A stretch of DNA of 45,167 nt, from the NCBI GenBank assembly GCA_023430145.1, contig JAEZCD010000291.1:1-45167 (forward strand). Reading direction: 5' to 3'. The DNA comes from Pseudomonadota bacterium (GTDB lineage Bacteria; Pseudomonadota; Alphaproteobacteria; Rhizobiales; Methylopilaceae). The position numbers were made by a program, and so were the translations under genes. The notes beneath the pieces were generated by a model. It saw only the letters and a list, made by a program, of their open reading frames with translations, was not told the DNA's origin and did no database searches. Positions 33,795 through 41,970 of this stretch are shown piece after piece; positions within the stretch are counted from its first letter, which is position 1, and each line of letters begins with the position of its first letter.

Positions 33795-35027
33795 GTGTCG
33801 AGACGATGGGAAATGCTTGCCGGTGCCGCCGTGCTGTGTGCGCTCGCCGGCCCGGCTGCCGCAGAGCCGAAGACCGTCAGCCTGTGGCATCCGTTTACGC
33901 TCGAGACGGACATGATCCATGGCGGGATCAAGTCCTTCAACGAGTCGCAGAGCGACTACCGGATCGATGCCCGCATCGTCCCCGGGCCGCAGATGGTCAC
34001 CGAGCTGATCAAGGCGGTCGCCACCGGCTCGGTGCCCGATCTCGTGACGCTCGACAATCCGGTCGTGGCGAGTTTTTCGGCGCAGGGGACGCTGACCGAC
34101 CTCACCGACCGCGTCGGCAAGTCGACCTTCATCAAGCCCGATGTCTACTTCAAGGGACCGTGGGCGTCCGGCCTCTGGAAGGGGCGCATCTTCGCCGTGC
34201 CGCGCGACGCCAATACTCTGGCGCTCTGCTACAACGCCGACATGTTCCGGGCCAAGGGGCTCGATCCCGACAAGCCGCCGAAGACCTGGACAGAGCTCTC
34301 CGACGCCGCCAAGGCGCTGCGCGATCCGGCCAAGAACGTCTACGGCTTCGGCTTCAGCGCCGTGCAGGGCGAGGAGGGCGTGTTCCAGTTCCTGCCGTTC
34401 CTGCATCAGGCCGGCGGCTCGATCGACAAGGTCGACGCGCCCGAGGCGGTCGAGGCGCTGGAGCTGTGGACCGGCATGGTCAAGGACGGCATCGCCTCGC
34501 GCGACGTCATCAACCAGCGCCAGTACGAGGTGACGAACACCTTCATGGCCGGCAATGCGGCGATGGTGCTGTGCGGCCCGTGGGAGCTGCCGCGCCTGCA
34601 GAAGGAGGCCAAGTTCGACTGGCGGCTGGCGCTGCTGCCTGTCAAAGAGGGCAAGGACATCAAGGCCTCGGCGCTCGGCGGCTACGACTGGGTCGTGCCG
34701 AAAGGCGCCAAGCAGCCGGACGGCGCCTTCGCCTTCATCGAGTTCATGTCCGATCCGAAGATCCTCAACGAGGGCTGGAAGACCGGGCGGCTCGCGCCGC
34801 GCAGCGACGTCAAGGTCGCCGATCCGCTCTGGCCGCAGGCCTACGGCATCTACCTCGAGCAGCTGGCGAGCGCCCGTGCCCGCGGCCCGCATCCGCAATG
34901 GCCGGATATCTCGCGCGCGCTGCAGATCGCGATGCAGGAGGCGATCACCGGCGCCAAGCCGCCGGCGGCCGCGCTCGCCGATGCGGCCAAGAAGATCCAG
35001 CCGATCCTCGCCAAGACGCCGCTGTAA
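33795..35027 (+). CDS. Carbohydrate ABC transporter substrate-binding protein (CUT1 type)
   Basis: The 410-residue family 1 binding protein starts at GTG 33795 behind AGGGAGGA. A signal peptide (SRRWEMLAGAAVLCALAGPA) ends near AAA-EP. The mature part starts KTVSLWHPF and shows PDLVTLDNPVVASFSAQGTL, FAVPRDANTLALCYNADMF and MAGNAAMVLCGPWELP, typical of sugar or glycerol-phosphate receptors. It delivers its ligand to the two permeases encoded next. The 163 bases upstream hold only the end of the BKACE gene and a probable promoter region. Confidence 0.92.
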   Translation: MSRRWEMLAGAAVLCALAGPAAAEPKTVSLWHPFTLETDMIHGGIKSFNESQSDYRIDARIVPGPQMVTELIKAVATGSVPDLVTLDNPVVASFSAQGTLTDLTDRVGKSTFIKPDVYFKGPWASGLWKGRIFAVPRDANTLALCYNADMFRAKGLDPDKPPKTWTELSDAAKALRDPAKNVYGFGFSAVQGEEGVFQFLPFLHQAGGSIDKVDAPEAVEALELWTGMVKDGIASRDVINQRQYEVTNTFMAGNAAMVLCGPWELPRLQKEAKFDWRLALLPVKEGKDIKASALGGYDWVVPKGAKQPDGAFAFIEFMSDPKILNEGWKTGRLAPRSDVKVADPLWPQAYGIYLEQLASARARGPHPQWPDISRALQIAMQEAITGAKPPAAALADAAKKIQPILAKTPL

Positions 35028-35040
35028 TCCACCGCGAGCC

Positions 35041-35067
35041 GGGAGCGGCCGTTCGGCGGCCGCTCCC
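35041..35067 (+). other. Strong hairpin between receptor and permease genes
   Basis: GGGAGCGGCCG and CGGCCGCTCCC pair perfectly over 11 bases around the loop TTCGG, 14 bases after the receptor stop. No T run follows, so this is more likely a transcript-stabilising or attenuating structure, as seen between malE-like and malF-like genes, than a full terminator. It would let the receptor be made in excess over the permeases. Confidence 0.6.
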
Positions 35068-35098
35068 ATCGCCGGAGCAGATCGGGAGCGCCGAGAAC

Positions 35099-35983
35099 AT
35101 GCCGGGATCGCGTTCCGCGCTTCTCTACGCCTTCCTGGCGCTGCCGATCCTGTATCTGCTCGGCTTCGTCGGCTTCCCGATCGTCTACAATGTGCTGATG
35201 AGCGTACAGGAGGTGAATCTCGGCAATATCGCCGAGCTCGCCCGCCCGTTCGTCGGCCTCGACAACTACCGCGCCGTGGTGGCCGACGACTCCTTCCGCA
35301 AGGCGCTCGTCAACACGTTCCTCTTCGTCGGCTTCAACGTCCTCGCGCAGGTCGGCATCGGGCTCTGCGTCGCCCTCTTCTTCGCCCAGGATTTCCCGGG
35401 TGCCGGCTTCATGCGCGGCCTGCTGCTCTGCTCCTGGATGCTGCCGGCGCTGGTCGTCGGCGCCCTGTGGAAATGGATTTTCGCCACCGAGTACGGCGTC
35501 GCCAACTTCGTCCTCTCGGCAATCGGCCTCATCGGCGCGCCGATCCACTGGCTGTCCGATCCGGCCGTGGCGCTGACCTCGGTCACGCTCGCCAACATCT
35601 GGTTCGGCATGCCCTTCAGCATGATCCTGCTCGCGGCGGCGCTGACCGCGATCCCGAACGAGCATTACGAGGCCGCCTCGCTCGACGGCGCCGGCAGCAT
35701 CGCCCGCTTCCGCTACATCACGCTGCCGGCGCTGCGGCCGGCGCTGCTCGCCGTCGCCTGCCTCGTGACGATCTATACGATGCGCGCCTTCGACCTGATC
35801 TTCGCGATGACACAGGGCGGGCCGCTCGATGCGTCGAACGTGCTGCCGCTCTTGTCCTACCAGTTCTCTTTCCAGCAGTTCAATTTCGGCGAGGGCGCGG
35901 CGACCGGCTCGTTCGCCTTCGTCATCGTCTTCGTGGTCGCGCTGATCTACGTGCGCACGCTGAAGCGCGAGGCGGTCGAATGA
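35099..35983 (+). CDS. Carbohydrate ABC transporter permease, MalF type
   Basis: The 294-residue protein has six predicted membrane segments starting with ALLYAFLALPILYLLGFVGF, and the cytoplasmic EAA loop EHYEAASLDGAGSIARFRYI-TLP that docks on the ATPase. The C-terminal part includes FDLIFAMTQGGPLDASNVLP, typical of CUT1 first permeases. GGGAG lies 12 bases before the ATG at 35099. Its stop overlaps the next permease start by ATGA. Confidence 0.92.
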   Translation: MPGSRSALLYAFLALPILYLLGFVGFPIVYNVLMSVQEVNLGNIAELARPFVGLDNYRAVVADDSFRKALVNTFLFVGFNVLAQVGIGLCVALFFAQDFPGAGFMRGLLLCSWMLPALVVGALWKWIFATEYGVANFVLSAIGLIGAPIHWLSDPAVALTSVTLANIWFGMPFSMILLAAALTAIPNEHYEAASLDGAGSIARFRYITLPALRPALLAVACLVTIYTMRAFDLIFAMTQGGPLDASNVLPLLSYQFSFQQFNFGEGAATGSFAFVIVFVVALIYVRTLKREAVE

Positions 35984-36822
35984 GCGTCGGTGGGAGCCGC
36001 TTCGGCACTTTCGGAGGCTGGCCGATCACGGCCGCCGCGGCCATCGGCGTCGCGCTCTATCTGTTCCCGATCTATTGGATGCTGATCTCGGGGCTGAAGG
36101 ATTCGGCCGAGATTTTTGCCAATCCGCCGAGCTTCTTTCCACGTGCGCCGTCGCTCGAGGCCTTCGAATACGTCGTGCTGCGCGAGAACGTGCTGCGCTA
36201 CCTGCGCAACAGCCTTGCCATCGCCATTCCGGTGACCGTGCTGACGCTGATGCTCGGCGCTATGGGCGCCTATGCGATGAGCCGGCTGCGCAACCGGATC
36301 GTCGACATCGCCATCGTCGTCGTGCTGCTGCTCCAGGTCTTCCCGGAGGCGCTTCTGGCGACGCCGATGTTCATCATCTTCCGCACCTTCGACCTGCTCA
36401 ACACCTTCGCGGCCGTCATCCTGGCGACGACCTCGAAGACGCTCGCCTTCGCCCTCGTGATCCTGCGGCCGATGTTCCGGCAGGTGCCGCTCGAGCTCGA
36501 GGAGGCCTCCTTCGTCGACGGCTGCTCGCGGCTGCAGACCTTCCGGCTCGTCGTGCTGCCGCTGATGCGCATTCCGCTGATCGTCGTCGGCACGATCTGC
36601 TTCGTCCAGGCCTACGGCCAGTTCGTCTACGGCCTGACCCTGCTCAGCCAGCAGGAGCTGCAGCCGGCGACGGTCGGCATCTACAGCTTCGTCGGCGCCG
36701 AATATGCCGACTGGCACCGGGTGATGGCCTTCTCCTCGATCTTCGTGCTGCCGATCCTGGCGATCTTCCTCGCCATGCAGCGCCGGATCGTCGCCGGCCT
36801 CACGGCCGGAGCGCTGAAATGA
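35980..36822 (+). CDS. Carbohydrate ABC transporter permease, MalG type
   Basis: The 280-residue protein has six membrane segments and the EAA motif LELEEASFVDGCSRLQTFRL-VVLP. The N-terminal LYLFPIYWMLISGLKDSAEI and the C-terminal FLAMQRRIVAGLTAGALK are usual for MalG-like subunits. No ATP-binding subunit gene lies in this operon or elsewhere in the window apart from the amino-acid-type ATPase at 12631, so a shared MsmK/UgpC-like ATPase encoded elsewhere is implied. Confidence 0.92.
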   Translation: MSVGGSRFGTFGGWPITAAAAIGVALYLFPIYWMLISGLKDSAEIFANPPSFFPRAPSLEAFEYVVLRENVLRYLRNSLAIAIPVTVLTLMLGAMGAYAMSRLRNRIVDIAIVVVLLLQVFPEALLATPMFIIFRTFDLLNTFAAVILATTSKTLAFALVILRPMFRQVPLELEEASFVDGCSRLQTFRLVVLPLMRIPLIVVGTICFVQAYGQFVYGLTLLSQQELQPATVGIYSFVGAEYADWHRVMAFSSIFVLPILAIFLAMQRRIVAGLTAGALK

Positions 36823-36856
36823 GCAGGATGCAATCGGGGAGGGCCGAGCCATTCGC

Positions 36857-37573
36857 GTGACAGTGTGGAACGAGTTCCGGCACGAGCGGTCGAACCCCGT
36901 CGTGGCCGGGATCTATCCGGACGGCATCCACGGTGCGATCGCCGCCGGGCTCGCCGAGAACGGCATCGGCGAGGTCGCGACCGCGACGCTCGACGCGCCG
37001 GAGCAGGGCTTGCCGGCGGCGCTGCTCGCGAGCACTGACGTGCTCGTCTGGTGGGGCCATCGCCACCATGACGAGGTGGCCGATCCGCTCGCCGCCGCCG
37101 TCTGCGACCGGGTCAATGCAGGCATGGGGCTCGTCGTCCTGCACTCGGGGCATTTCTCAAAAGTCTTCAAGCGCCTGATGGGCACACCCTGCACCCTGCG
37201 CTGGCGCGCCGAGGGCGAGCTGGAGCGGCTCTGGGTGGTCGATCCCGCCCATCCCGTCGCCGCCGGCATCCCGCCCTTCTTCGAGCTCGAGCGCGAGGAG
37301 ATGTATGGCGAGCCGTTCGAGGTGCCGCCGCCGGACGAGCTCGTCTTCCTCAGCTGGTTCAAGGGCGGCGAGGCGTTCCGCAGCGGCTGCGGCTACCGGC
37401 GCGGACGCGGGCGGATCTTCTACTTCCGCCCCGGCCACGAGACGTTCCCGACCTATCACGACCCGATCATCCGCAAGGTCGTCGCCAACGCCGTGCGCTG
37501 GGCGGCGCCCACCGTGATCGAGGCCGAGCCGTTCCAGAACCGGCGCATCATGCCGCCGCTCGAGCCGATCTGA
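36857..37573 (+). CDS. ThuA-like domain protein
   Basis: The 238-residue protein has the flavodoxin/class I glutamine amidotransferase-like fold of ThuA: VLVWWGHRHHDEVADPLAAA, GMGLVVLHSGHFSKVFKRLM, and the C-terminal GRIFYFRPGHETFPTYHDP and VVANAVRWAAP. ThuA proteins accompany sugar transporters and Gfo/Idh dehydrogenases in 3-keto-disaccharide metabolism, but their reaction is not settled. GTG at 36857 is used; GGGGAGGG lies 15 bases upstream, so a GTG at 36863 is also possible. It follows the permease gene by 34 bases. Confidence 0.88.
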   Translation: MTVWNEFRHERSNPVVAGIYPDGIHGAIAAGLAENGIGEVATATLDAPEQGLPAALLASTDVLVWWGHRHHDEVADPLAAAVCDRVNAGMGLVVLHSGHFSKVFKRLMGTPCTLRWRAEGELERLWVVDPAHPVAAGIPPFFELEREEMYGEPFEVPPPDELVFLSWFKGGEAFRSGCGYRRGRGRIFYFRPGHETFPTYHDPIIRKVVANAVRWAAPTVIEAEPFQNRRIMPPLEPI

Positions 37574-37593
37574 GGATCCGGGGAGGCCGGGCG

Positions 37594-38802
37594 ATGGCGA
37601 AGCGCATCTACGTTGCGGGGACGCTCGACACCAAGAGTGCCGAGCTCGCTTACGCGCGTGACGCCGCCCGCAGCCTCGGCGTCGAGGCGGTCATCGTCGA
37701 CCTCTCGACGCTGCCGCATGGCCATGCCGCGGACATCTCCGCCGCCGAGGTGGCGGCGCATCATCCGGGCGGCGCGGCGGCGGTGTTCACGGGCGACCGC
37801 GGCACCGCGGTCGTCGCCATGTCCGAGGCCTTCACCCGTTTCCTCGCCTCCCGCGACGATGTCGGCGGAGTGCTCGGACTCGGCGGCTCCGGCGGCACGG
37901 CGCTGATCGCGCCGGCGATGCGGGCCTTGCCGATCGGCACGCCGAAACTGCTCGTCTCGACCGTCGCCTCCGGCAATGTCGCGGGCTATGTCGGGCCGAC
38001 CGACATGGCGATGATGTATTCGGTCACCGACATCGCCGGGCTCAACCGGATCTCGCGCCTCGTCATCGCCAATGCCGCGCATGCGCTGGCCGGCATGGTG
38101 AAGGGCGCCGCATTCATCGAGGGGCCCACCGGCGAGAAGCCCGCCATCGGCCTGACGATGTTCGGCGTCACCACGCCTTGCGTGAACCGCGTCGTCGCGC
38201 AGCTCGAGGGCGACTTCGAGTGCTTCGTCTTCCATGCCACCGGCACCGGCGGCCAGTCGCTCGAAAAACTCGTCGAGTCCGGCCTGATCGGGGCGGCGAT
38301 CGACGTCACCACGACCGAGCTCTGCGACCTGATGATGGGCGGCATCTTCCCCTGTACGGAGGATCGGCTCGGCGCCTTCGCGCGCACCGGCGCGCCCTAT
38401 GTCGGCAGCTGCGGGGCGCTCGACATGGTCAATTTCGGGCCGCCGGACACGGTGCCGACGCGCTACGAGGGGCGCCTGTTCTACCGGCACAATCCGCAGG
38501 TGACGCTGATGCGCACCACGGCGGAGGAGAATGCCCGCATGGGCGCCTGGCTCGGCGAGCGGCTCAACCGCTGCAACGGGCCGGTCCGCTTCCTGCTCCC
38601 CGAAGGCGGAGTCTCGCTGCTCGACGCGCCCGGCCAGCCCTTCCATGATCCGGAGGCCGATGCGGCCCTGTTCGCGGCCCTGGAACGCACGCTGAAGCCG
38701 ACCGCCCGGCGCAGGCTGGTGCGGCTGCCCTTCGCCATCAACGATCCCGCATTCGCCGACGCGCTCGTCGCCGAGCTGAACGAAGCGCTGACCGAGGCCT
38801 GA
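37594..38802 (+). CDS. Tm-1-like ATP-binding domain protein (UPF0261)
   Basis: The 402-residue protein starts MAKRIYVAGTLDTKSAELAY and contains GVLGLGGSGGTALIAPAMRA, VSTVASGNVAGYVGPTDMAM and FHATGTGGQSLEKLVESGLI, the hallmarks of UPF0261. The family is the N-terminal half of the tomato virus-resistance protein Tm-1; its bacterial role is unknown. The next gene, three bases on, encodes the TIM-barrel half, so Tm-1's two domains are here separate coupled proteins. The operon suggests a catabolic function linked to the imported sugar. Confidence 0.92.
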   Translation: MAKRIYVAGTLDTKSAELAYARDAARSLGVEAVIVDLSTLPHGHAADISAAEVAAHHPGGAAAVFTGDRGTAVVAMSEAFTRFLASRDDVGGVLGLGGSGGTALIAPAMRALPIGTPKLLVSTVASGNVAGYVGPTDMAMMYSVTDIAGLNRISRLVIANAAHALAGMVKGAAFIEGPTGEKPAIGLTMFGVTTPCVNRVVAQLEGDFECFVFHATGTGGQSLEKLVESGLIGAAIDVTTTELCDLMMGGIFPCTEDRLGAFARTGAPYVGSCGALDMVNFGPPDTVPTRYEGRLFYRHNPQVTLMRTTAEENARMGAWLGERLNRCNGPVRFLLPEGGVSLLDAPGQPFHDPEADAALFAALERTLKPTARRRLVRLPFAINDPAFADALVAELNEALTEA

Positions 38803-38805
38803 GCC

Positions 38806-39645
38806 ATGCCCGCCTTCCCGAGACAGCAACTGGTCGACCGCTTCCAGGACATGGTCCGCCGCGGCGAGAAGATCGTCGGCGGGGGTGCCGGTACCGGCCT
38901 TTCGGCGAAGTGCGAGGAGGAGGGCGGCATCGACCTCATCGTCATCTACAATTCCGGCCGCTTCCGCATGGCGGGTCGGGGCTCGCTGGCCGGCGTGCTC
39001 GCCTACGGCAATGCCAACGAGATCGTCCGCGACATGGCGCGCGAGGTGCTGCCGGTCGTCAAGCGCACGCCGGTGCTCGCCGGCGTCAACGGCACCGACC
39101 CGTTCTGCCTTTTCGACAGCTTCCTCGACGACCTGAAGCGCATGGGCTTCTCCGGCGTGCAGAATTTCCCGACCGTCGGCCTGATCGACGGCGTCTTCCG
39201 CGCCAATCTCGAAGAGACCGGCATGGGCTACGACCGCGAGGTCGAGATGATCCACATGGCGCGCAGCAAGGACCTCTTGACCACGCCCTACGTCTTCAAC
39301 GAGGCCGAGGCCGCGGCGATGGCGGAGGCCGGCGCCGATATCCTCGTCGCGCATATGGGGCTGACGGTGGGTGGCTCGATCGGCGCGGAGACGGCGCTCG
39401 GCCTCGCCGATTGCGTGTCGCGCATCGACGCCATCGCCGCCGCCGCGCAGGCGGTCCGGCAGGACATCATCATCCTCTGCCACGGCGGGCCGATCGCGAC
39501 GCCCGAGGATGCCCGCTACGTCCTCTCGCACTGCCGCCACTGCCACGGTTTCTACGGCGCGAGCTCGATGGAGCGGCTGCCGACCGAGACGTCGCTGACC
39601 GCCCAGACCCGCAGCTTCAAGGCGATCGCGCGCGCCGCCGAATAG
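38806..39645 (+). CDS. PEP-hydrolase-family TIM-barrel protein (Tm-1 C-terminal-like)
   Basis: The 279-residue protein is full length for this family: GGGAGTGLSAKCEEEGGIDL near the N-terminus, RMGFSGVQNFPTVGLIDGVF, LVAHMGLTVGGSIGAETALG and LCHGGPIATPEDARYVLSHC, ending GFYGASSMERLPTE. The Pfam family is also called TIM-barrel signal transduction domain because it occurs fused to sigma-54-type activators, as at 40135-41970 here. It probably acts on or binds a phosphorylated or enol compound. It is coupled to the UPF0261 gene by a 3-base gap. Confidence 0.92.
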   Translation: MPAFPRQQLVDRFQDMVRRGEKIVGGGAGTGLSAKCEEEGGIDLIVIYNSGRFRMAGRGSLAGVLAYGNANEIVRDMAREVLPVVKRTPVLAGVNGTDPFCLFDSFLDDLKRMGFSGVQNFPTVGLIDGVFRANLEETGMGYDREVEMIHMARSKDLLTTPYVFNEAEAAAMAEAGADILVAHMGLTVGGSIGAETALGLADCVSRIDAIAAAAQAVRQDIIILCHGGPIATPEDARYVLSHCRHCHGFYGASSMERLPTETSLTAQTRSFKAIARAAE

Positions 39646-39674
39646 GCGCGCCGGCACGACACAGGAGGAAACGG

Positions 39675-40121
39675 ATGGCGAAAGTCTATGTCAGCGGCAT
39701 CATCGACGCGCCGGTCGACGAGGTCTGGGCTTACGCGCGCGACTTCAACGGCCATGGCGAGTGGCACCCACTGATCGCCGAGAGCCATGTCGAGGACGGG
39801 CTGCCGAGCGACAAGGTCGGCTGTGTACGCAATTTCACGCTCACCAATGGCGGCCATCTGCGCGAGCGCCTGCTGTCATTCAGCGATCTCGAGCGGCGCT
39901 TCACCTACAACATCCTCGTCTCGCCGATGCCGATCGAGAACTATGTCGCCACCTTCGGCGTCAAGCCGGTGACCGAGGGGAACAAAACCTTCGTCGAATG
40001 GATGGCCGAGTTCGACGTCTCACCCGCCGACGAGGCCGACATCCGCGAAAAAGTCGGCCGCAACACGTTTGCCGCCGGGATCCTGGCGCTGGAACAGGCG
40101 GTCAAGGCGCGCCGCACATAG
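39675..40121 (+). CDS. SRPBCC-family (START-like) protein
   Basis: The 148-residue protein has the SRPBCC fold signature: KVYVSGIIDAPVDEVWAYAR at the first strand and helix, WHPLIAESHVEDG, and the long C-terminal helix AAGILALEQAVKARR. This helix-grip fold encloses a hydrophobic ligand cavity; bacterial members act as cyclases, dehydratases or binding proteins. AGGAGGAA lies 5 bases before the ATG. It ends the plus-strand operon and converges on the regulator gene, 13 bases away. Confidence 0.9.
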   Translation: MAKVYVSGIIDAPVDEVWAYARDFNGHGEWHPLIAESHVEDGLPSDKVGCVRNFTLTNGGHLRERLLSFSDLERRFTYNILVSPMPIENYVATFGVKPVTEGNKTFVEWMAEFDVSPADEADIREKVGRNTFAAGILALEQAVKARRT

Positions 40122-40134
40122 CTCCGCGCCGCGG

Positions 40135-41970
40135 CTACTCACCCTCCGGCTGCGCCGCCGACTGCAGCCCATAGCTGCGCATCTTGTTGTAGAGCGTCTT
40201 GCGCGAGATGCCGAGATACTCGGCCGTCCGGCTGCGGCGGAAGCGGTTGCGCTTCAGGCCGTGCAGGATCCACTCCTTCTCGGAGGCGAAGCTCGTCGCC
40301 GAGGTCGCCGCCTCGGCGCCGAGCGGCGGCAGATGCTGCTCGAGGATCACCGGCCCGCTGCAGGCGAGCACCGCCTGCTCCAGCGCCGAATCCAGCTCGC
40401 GCAGATTGCCCGGCCAGTGATGCGCGGCGAGCAGCCGGAAGGCGGCCGGGTCGAGGCTCTTCGGCTCGCTCTGGCGGCGATCACCGATGGCGCGCAGCGA
40501 GCCGTCGATCAGCGAGGCCAGATCCTCGCTGCGCTCGCGCAGCCTCGGCAGCACGATGGTGAAGCAGCCGAGCCATTCGGCGAAACGCGGATCGGCCTTG
40601 TCCGAGGGCAGCTTGCGCAGGTCCCGGCCGGCGACGGCGAGGAAGCGGATGTCGAGCGGCGACGGCGTCTCGCCGCCGGTGCGCCAGAACGATCCGGCCT
40701 CCACCGCGGCGAGCAGCGCCCGCTGCACCTCGAGCGGCATCGCGTCGACGTCGTCGAGCAGCAGCGAGGAGGAATGCGCGATCTCGAGCCAGCCGAGCCG
40801 GAGTTTCACCGCGCTCGGATGCATCCCGGCCGCGCAGCCGAACAGATCAAGCGCGAGGCGCTCGGCGCTCTGGGCGGCACAGGACAGGCTCACCATGTCG
40901 CGCGACTGGCGCGGCCCGAACCGGTGCAGCGCGCGGGCGATCTCGCGCCGGCCGCTGCCCGGCTCGCCGATGACGAGGACGGGATAATCGGTCGGCAGCA
41001 GCCGGCTGAACAAAGCGCGCGCCGTCTCGGCGGCCTGCGAATGGCCCCAGAGCGGACGCGGGAAGCGGCGCGGATTCGCGCGCGCACCGAGGCCGTCGGC
41101 CGGCTGGCGCATGCCGATCGCCTTGAAGGCGGCCGTGACGACCTCGATCGCGCTTTCGGAGGGGACGCGGTCGATGGTCGAGCCGCCGATATAGCCGTCG
41201 ACGCGGGCGATCTGGCACAGCTCCTCGAGCTGCCGCGGGCTGACGATCGGGCCGCCCTCGACGAGGCAGCGCGTCTTGCGCGAGACCGAGCGGACCTGCT
41301 GCGCGATGGCATTGGCCATCAGCCCGGCGTCCTCGACGCGCAGATGCGAGACGGCGCCGAGCACGCCGCCGACATTCCAGCCGAGATCGATGTTGACGAG
41401 GTCGGCGCCCTGGCGGGCCGCCTCGGCCGCCTCCTCGGCGGTGTGCGTGTAGGCGAGGCTCGAGAGGCCGCGCTCGCGCGCGATGCGGAGCAGCTCCAGC
41501 TCCCGCGCGAAGCCGACGCCGCTGCGCTCGAGGAAGGCTCGGTAATCGCCGTCGATCAGGATCGCGGTCGGGAAGTTGGCGATGCCGGCGAAGCCCGCAC
41601 GGGCGATGCGGTCGACCAGCTCCCGCAGATCGATCCGCGGGTCGAAGCTCGCCGCGCCGAAATAGACCGGCACGGTCGCACGCGGCAGGATTTCGGAGCG
41701 GGCGAAGCCGAGCACGAAGTCGTTGCTGTCGCGCAGCGGCAGCATGGCGGCGACCGAAGGCTCGCCGATGCAGCGCATGCGGCCGGCGCTGAGCGCGATC
41801 AAAAAGTCGGCGCCGCCGCGCGTCGCCGACTGCGCCGCCATGCCGGTGCCGATGGCGGCGCCAACCAGGAAGCGCGCCGGCTCGCGCGGAGGGGTCGGCG
41901 GCCCCGCGTCGGGCGAGGCCGTGGCGTGCGGGTCACGAGCCGTCGAACGAGCGGATGTAGTCCTGGACAT
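40135..41970 (-). CDS. TIM-barrel sensor / degenerate AAA+ / Fis-HTH regulator
   Basis: The 611-residue protein has a PEP-hydrolase-type TIM barrel (about 33-290; AGFAGIANFPTAILIDGDYR, LVEGGPIVSPRQLEELCQIA), a sigma-54-activator-like AAA+ domain (about 305-530) and a Fis helix-turn-helix (RRSRTAEYLGISRKTLYNKM, 579-598). The motor is altered. Walker A reads GEPGSGRR (Arg341 for the lysine), the GAFTGA loop is GMHPSA (382-387) and Walker B ends in DD (406-407) rather than DE; the sensor II region HHWPGNLREL is intact. It may regulate without driving sigma-54. The start overlaps the upstream dehydrogenase gene by 38 bases, with no alternative common start codon nearby. Confidence 0.92.
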   Translation of the reverse strand: MSRTTSARSTARDPHATASPDAGPPTPPREPARFLVGAAIGTGMAAQSATRGGADFLIALSAGRMRCIGEPSVAAMLPLRDSNDFVLGFARSEILPRATVPVYFGAASFDPRIDLRELVDRIARAGFAGIANFPTAILIDGDYRAFLERSGVGFARELELLRIARERGLSSLAYTHTAEEAAEAARQGADLVNIDLGWNVGGVLGAVSHLRVEDAGLMANAIAQQVRSVSRKTRCLVEGGPIVSPRQLEELCQIARVDGYIGGSTIDRVPSESAIEVVTAAFKAIGMRQPADGLGARANPRRFPRPLWGHSQAAETARALFSRLLPTDYPVLVIGEPGSGRREIARALHRFGPRQSRDMVSLSCAAQSAERLALDLFGCAAGMHPSAVKLRLGWLEIAHSSSLLLDDVDAMPLEVQRALLAAVEAGSFWRTGGETPSPLDIRFLAVAGRDLRKLPSDKADPRFAEWLGCFTIVLPRLRERSEDLASLIDGSLRAIGDRRQSEPKSLDPAAFRLLAAHHWPGNLRELDSALEQAVLACSGPVILEQHLPPLGAEAATSATSFASEKEWILHGLKRNRFRRSRTAEYLGISRKTLYNKMRSYGLQSAAQPEGE

